Assembly: GCA_019306185.1 (NCBI GenBank)
Contig: JAFDMD010000022.1
Coordinates: forward strand, 1 to 33,825
Length of the DNA: 33,825 nucleotides
Direction: 5' to 3'
Source: Deltaproteobacteria bacterium
Lineage (GTDB): Bacteria; Desulfobacterota; Desulfobacteria; Desulfobacterales; JAFDMD01
Positions within the stretch are counted from its first letter, which is position 1; every line of letters starts with the position of its first letter. The notes below the pieces were generated by a model, which was not told where the DNA came from, searched no databases, and was given only the letters and a program-made list of their open reading frames with translations. The position numbers were made by a program, and so were the translations under genes. Below are positions 30,387 to 33,825 of this stretch, piece after piece.

Positions 30387-33092
30387 TTAATCTATATTTA
30401 TTCTTTTAAAACGTTGTTCAAATGCAATTTTTCCGCCTTCCATAATTTTGCATATCTTTTCTCTTATCTTTTTTTCCTGCAGGCAGCCTGCGGCGACCGT
30501 TTTGCATTGTCCCTTTTGAAAATCCAAAACATTAATCATTTCGGCGTCTCCGTTTACAACTATATTAGGGTTATGGGTTACTATAATTATCTGGCGTCTT
30601 TTTTTATTTTCCTGTATCTGTTTTACTACAAGATCAAATATCAATTGATTATCCAAATCGTCTTCGGGCTGATCTAATATAATAGGCTCTTTTCCGTATT
30701 GTAAAAGAAAAGCCAAAATAGCGGCGGTTTTTTGACCTGCCGAACTCTGCCCTATAGGAACATATTCTTTTTCCCGTTTATAAAAAACCTTAATCTTATC
30801 TTCCGGATACCATAAATCAATATCGTCTATCATGTCTTCGGATACATTATCTTGAATACGGGTTAAAAATCTTTCGTCAGCCATGCTTTTTATATGCTGT
30901 CCGGACTTTAACTTTCTTATCCGTTTTTTTAGAGATGCGATCTCGTCAAAACGCGAGTTAGAATCCGAGGCTTTTTGCAAGCCGGATAAAAGGTTTTCAA
31001 TATCCTTATCAAATCCCCGCTCGCAATTTATTAAATTTCGTAAACGGAGTTCAAGATTTTCTTTATATGCGCATTCTTCTATCTCTATTTTAATAAAGGA
31101 ATCCTCTTTTAATACTTTATCTATAAACTTTTTTCTTTTTTCGGTAAGATTTATGCGATGCGATTTAAGATCATTCAATAGATTATCAGTTTTGCTTTCA
31201 GCCGTCTTTTTTTCTTTTTTTAAATCTTCAATCTCTTTTATTTTGGTTTCGATTATCTGTTTGTTCTGTATAAATTGTCCGTATTCATTAGGATTTGCAA
31301 TCCCTTTGGCTTTCAGTTTTGCAATAAAAGCGTTATAATCCGCTTTTGTTTTATTAAAATCGTTTTGCCAAGTCGTATTTTTCAAAGACAGGTTCGCCTG
31401 TTGAATAAGTTTATTAAATTCGGTTTTTAATTCGGATAGGTTATTATTAAGCTTTTTTGCTTTTTGTATATAATCTTTAAAAATTTTTTTAATTTCATTC
31501 GTATCTTCAAAAATTTTAAAGTCGGGGGTTGCGGCTTCTATATTAATATCTTCTATTGATTGATAGTTTTCCGTCAAAGAAGCCAAAAAGCTTTGAATTT
31601 CTTTATTCTGATAATATTTTTGCGTATATTGCTTTAATATATCGGCATATTTGCCCTGCCGGAAGATAGCAAGTTTTCTGTTTATATCTTCAAGGTCTCC
31701 TTTTAAAACATTTTCTTTTTTAATCTTTATTTCAAATTCTCTTATTCGCGCTTTTAGCGATTTATAGTAAGCGCATTTTTGATCATATTGCTCTTTCCAT
31801 TGTTGATATTCCGTTTTCAGAGCCTTATTAATAATATCTAATAATACTTGAGGATTGGATGCTGTTTCAAATATCTGTTTTTGGCTGTAAATTCTTATGG
31901 AAAAATGGCTTGAAACTTCGCCGAGGCTATTATTGATGAAGACGCCGTTTTCATCCTTTGCCATAATTGCAGGCAAAGAGCCGTTATTTGCCCATCCAAC
32001 TAAGAATTCGGAGTTATTAAGAAGGCATTCGGCTGTTACTTCGGTATCTTCGCATAAGGCTCCTTTATCTTCCCTTGTTTCGCTTGTCCGCTTAAAGTTT
32101 ACAAAAGTTTTATACGGTTCGGAGTCTTCGCTTAAGGCTTTAAGCTCCTCTTCTTCGCGCATAACTATTCTCAAAAATTCTATGATTGTAGATTTGCCTG
32201 TTCCTCTGCCTCCTATAATGCAGTTAAGCCAAGGATTAAATTCTATATTAAGAGGGTCGCCGTTTCCGCAGTAGCGGGCATTTTTAATACTGATACTTTT
32301 AATTATAAAATCGGAGTAAGTATTAGGATTAAGATCGGATTCGAATTTGTCGGAGCGGATTAAAGAAAAATCTCCGCCGTCCATTAAGGCAAGCTTTAAG
32401 CCTTCCAAACAGGGTTCGCCCATCTTAACCCATGTGTATGCTCTTCCGACCTCTTCCGATTTATGAGCATCGCTTCCCGATACAAAAGCCCAGTCTGTTT
32501 TTTCCGATTTATATAACTCCGGAAGGTTATAATTTTTATCTTCTAACTGGCATGCGTATAGCTGCTTCATGTTAAGAATATCTTTTAACGCGTTGCCTTT
32601 TTCTTCCTTAAATAGTCCTCGTTGTTTATCTACGTGGGCTGGTATGGCAATTGCTCCGAAATCGGTTATTGCTTCTACTACTTCAATAAACGATTTTTTG
32701 GTTTCGGTTTTGGTTTCTCCTTCGCTGCCTTTATATCCGCAGTTTCCGAGAAGCCTTGATATATCCGAAGAGTTTTTATCCATACCAAGTATTGCAAGCA
32801 GATGAATATTGCCGGAAACGCTTATTTCTACTGCGGGAAATATAAAAAGCCGTCTGAAATTAGGGTTATTCGAAGCTTCTAATTCTTTATACGCCTTTTC
32901 TATCTTATCAATCCATTGCCCCGAGTTATGATCCGTAACCGCTACGCAGTCAATTTCCGCTTTCATATAATGTAGAAGCCATTGTTCCGGGGTTATGTTG
33001 TTTTGTCCGTAATCTGTAGATGCCGGAGTATGAGTATGAAAATCGAATTTATACCATCTTGCTCCGTCAAAACTATGATGATAACGGCTCAT
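30387..33092 (-). CDS. PHP-domain phosphoesterase fused to SMC-like ATPase (TrlF-like)
   Basis: A 901-residue protein. The N-terminal PHP domain (about 15-240) has its metal ligands in order: H19-T-H21, D54-H55, E89, H153 and D208-A-H210. The ATPase head starts with Walker A G294-GRGTGKST. A long coiled coil (about 420-770) follows. The second head half carries SSAGQK (783-788), Walker B IILDQPEDDLD (ending near 814) and VTHNPN. The layout equals proteins annotated as TrlF-family AAA-like ATPases. A PHP nuclease or phosphatase worked by an SMC/RecN-type ATPase suggests nucleic-acid surveillance. The ribosome site AAAGGAT fits the start. It forms an operon with the AlbA_2 protein. Confidence 0.9.
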   Translation of the reverse strand: MSRYHHSFDGARWYKFDFHTHTPASTDYGQNNITPEQWLLHYMKAEIDCVAVTDHNSGQWIDKIEKAYKELEASNNPNFRRLFIFPAVEISVSGNIHLLAILGMDKNSSDISRLLGNCGYKGSEGETKTETKKSFIEVVEAITDFGAIAIPAHVDKQRGLFKEEKGNALKDILNMKQLYACQLEDKNYNLPELYKSEKTDWAFVSGSDAHKSEEVGRAYTWVKMGEPCLEGLKLALMDGGDFSLIRSDKFESDLNPNTYSDFIIKSISIKNARYCGNGDPLNIEFNPWLNCIIGGRGTGKSTIIEFLRIVMREEEELKALSEDSEPYKTFVNFKRTSETREDKGALCEDTEVTAECLLNNSEFLVGWANNGSLPAIMAKDENGVFINNSLGEVSSHFSIRIYSQKQIFETASNPQVLLDIINKALKTEYQQWKEQYDQKCAYYKSLKARIREFEIKIKKENVLKGDLEDINRKLAIFRQGKYADILKQYTQKYYQNKEIQSFLASLTENYQSIEDINIEAATPDFKIFEDTNEIKKIFKDYIQKAKKLNNNLSELKTEFNKLIQQANLSLKNTTWQNDFNKTKADYNAFIAKLKAKGIANPNEYGQFIQNKQIIETKIKEIEDLKKEKKTAESKTDNLLNDLKSHRINLTEKRKKFIDKVLKEDSFIKIEIEECAYKENLELRLRNLINCERGFDKDIENLLSGLQKASDSNSRFDEIASLKKRIRKLKSGQHIKSMADERFLTRIQDNVSEDMIDDIDLWYPEDKIKVFYKREKEYVPIGQSSAGQKTAAILAFLLQYGKEPIILDQPEDDLDNQLIFDLVVKQIQENKKRRQIIIVTHNPNIVVNGDAEMINVLDFQKGQCKTVAAGCLQEKKIREKICKIMEGGKIAFEQRFKRINID

Positions 33093-33126
33093 TTTTTATC
33101 CTTTCTTCCTCTCTCTTCCCTTTTTT

Positions 33127-33825
33127 TTAAAAATTATAAATAAGATTAAATCCTAATCGGTTCGAAGAGATTTCACCGCCGTTTGAAAAGCCGTATATTA
33201 AGCCGGCGGTTATTTTTTTATACTTTAGATTAAAACCGGTTTCGTTTGTTATTACATTATCAAAAACAGTTTTATCTATTTCTTTACTTTTAATAAGGTC
33301 GGAAAATTTTATTTCATTAGTAAACTCCAAATTATCGGTTATATTCGCTTTAAATTTTAATCCCGTATCTGCAACTACAGTATGACTATCAGAATTATAT
33401 ATTGTAGTTAAACCTATTCTCGGAATTAACTTAAAATTATCAAAATTTATTGTATAATCCGCCCCGATATAATTTGATATATTATTAACCGATACCAAAT
33501 CTTTATTTTTATCTAAAGACAAAACCTTCCATATAAGGAATATATTGACTTGTCCATGTCTATATCATCGGCTGTTATGTCTCCGTTGGAATATGCTACG
33601 CCGATTAAAAGGTTGTCAAATATGTTTGTATCAAATCCTATTGTTTCGATATTCTCCTCCATATTTCTATAATCATATTTTTTATTAATAATCGAAAACC
33701 AGAATTTTGACTTATCATTATTAAAAGGAATGTAAAAATTAGAGGCGGAAGCCTTAACATTATGCGTTGTGTTAAGTAGTATATTATTTATAGCGTCTAT
33801 TAAACTTAAGCTTGCGATAGTATTA
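33127..33825 (-). pseudogene. Autotransporter-type beta-barrel, frameshifted and cut by the window edge
   Basis: The minus strand from 33825 reads about 100 codons of an autotransporter barrel (SKFWFSIINKKYDYRNMEEN, LLIGVAYSNGDI, SIYSLYGRF) before TAG at 33513-33515. A second frame, open from about 33530 to the stop at 33127-33129, continues the barrel (NYIGADYTINF, LIPRIGLTTIY) and ends in the outer-membrane C-terminal signature LGFNLIYNF. The two halves fit one protein with a net -1 (or +2) shift near 33515-33530; some barrel length may also be missing. The passenger domain lies beyond the window. It is most likely a decayed surface protein, or a phase-variable one; no simple repeat tract is visible at the junction. 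Confidence 0.75.

Noticed and set aside
1-33825. Insertion sequences or prophage genes
   Set aside because: No transposase, integrase or phage structural protein is recognisable in any frame of reasonable length.

Overview
This is an AT-rich chromosomal stretch from a Gram-negative, probably strictly anaerobic bacterium that degrades (or ferments) aromatic compounds through benzoyl-CoA. Gram-negative: minor type IV pilins, an autotransporter-type beta-barrel, a periplasmic carbonic anhydrase and PBP1A. Anaerobic aromatic metabolism: recognisable 6-oxocyclohex-1-ene-1-carbonyl-CoA hydrolase (Oah, the 'BamA' of aromatic metabolism), dienoyl-CoA hydratase (Dch), 6-hydroxycyclohexenecarbonyl-CoA dehydrogenase (Had) and a glutaryl-CoA dehydrogenase of the non-decarboxylating, Desulfococcus-like type. 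Sulfate-reducing or syntrophic relatives would fit, but the phylum cannot be fixed from this window.

Layout. 1-755 (minus): a DUF3800 protein cut by the window edge. 1069-1788: yebC. 1990-13051 (plus): the catabolic region oah, SDR dehydrogenase, thiolase, a Cys/Met-type PLP enzyme, a large single-chain restriction-modification protein, dch and had; a periplasmic beta-carbonic anhydrase follows. 14225-14406: tRNA-Val and tRNA-Asp behind a clear sigma70-type promoter, then a broken formyltransferase gene overlapping an EamA transporter. 16186-18276: PBP1A, ending in a perfect 20-bp hairpin. 18424-20167 (minus): a carboxymuconolactone-decarboxylase-family protein and glutaryl-CoA dehydrogenase. 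20388-22585: lemA plus three minor prepilin genes. 22628-24490: an ABC-F ATPase. 24491-25728: poorly coding DNA with remnants, then a DUF4258/YgiT-type toxin-antitoxin-like pair. 25906-29106: proVWX glycine betaine/proline uptake operon. 29164-33092 (minus): a tightly coupled pair, a PHP-nuclease/SMC-like ATPase (TrlF-like) and an AlbA_2/GHKL protein, the best candidate for an under-described, possibly defensive system. 33127-33825 (minus): a frameshifted autotransporter barrel.

How the genes work together. Dch, Had, Oah, the SDR, the thiolase and the glutaryl-CoA dehydrogenase can be laid end to end as cyclohexa-1,5-diene-1-carbonyl-CoA -> 6-hydroxycyclohexene-carbonyl-CoA -> 6-oxocyclohexene-carbonyl-CoA -> 3-hydroxypimelyl-CoA -> 3-oxopimelyl-CoA -> glutaryl-CoA + acetyl-CoA -> glutaconyl-CoA. 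Benzoyl-CoA reductase, benzoate-CoA ligase and the Na+-pumping glutaconyl-CoA decarboxylase expected for such a pathway are not in the window.

The intergenic DNA is unusually rich in repeats. One family is built on the palindrome half GTAGAGACGTTGC, a second on a TTAATCA/TGATTAA hairpin, and there is a looser set of long imperfect hairpins. At least two genes (formyltransferase, autotransporter) are visibly broken, so part of the window is decaying.
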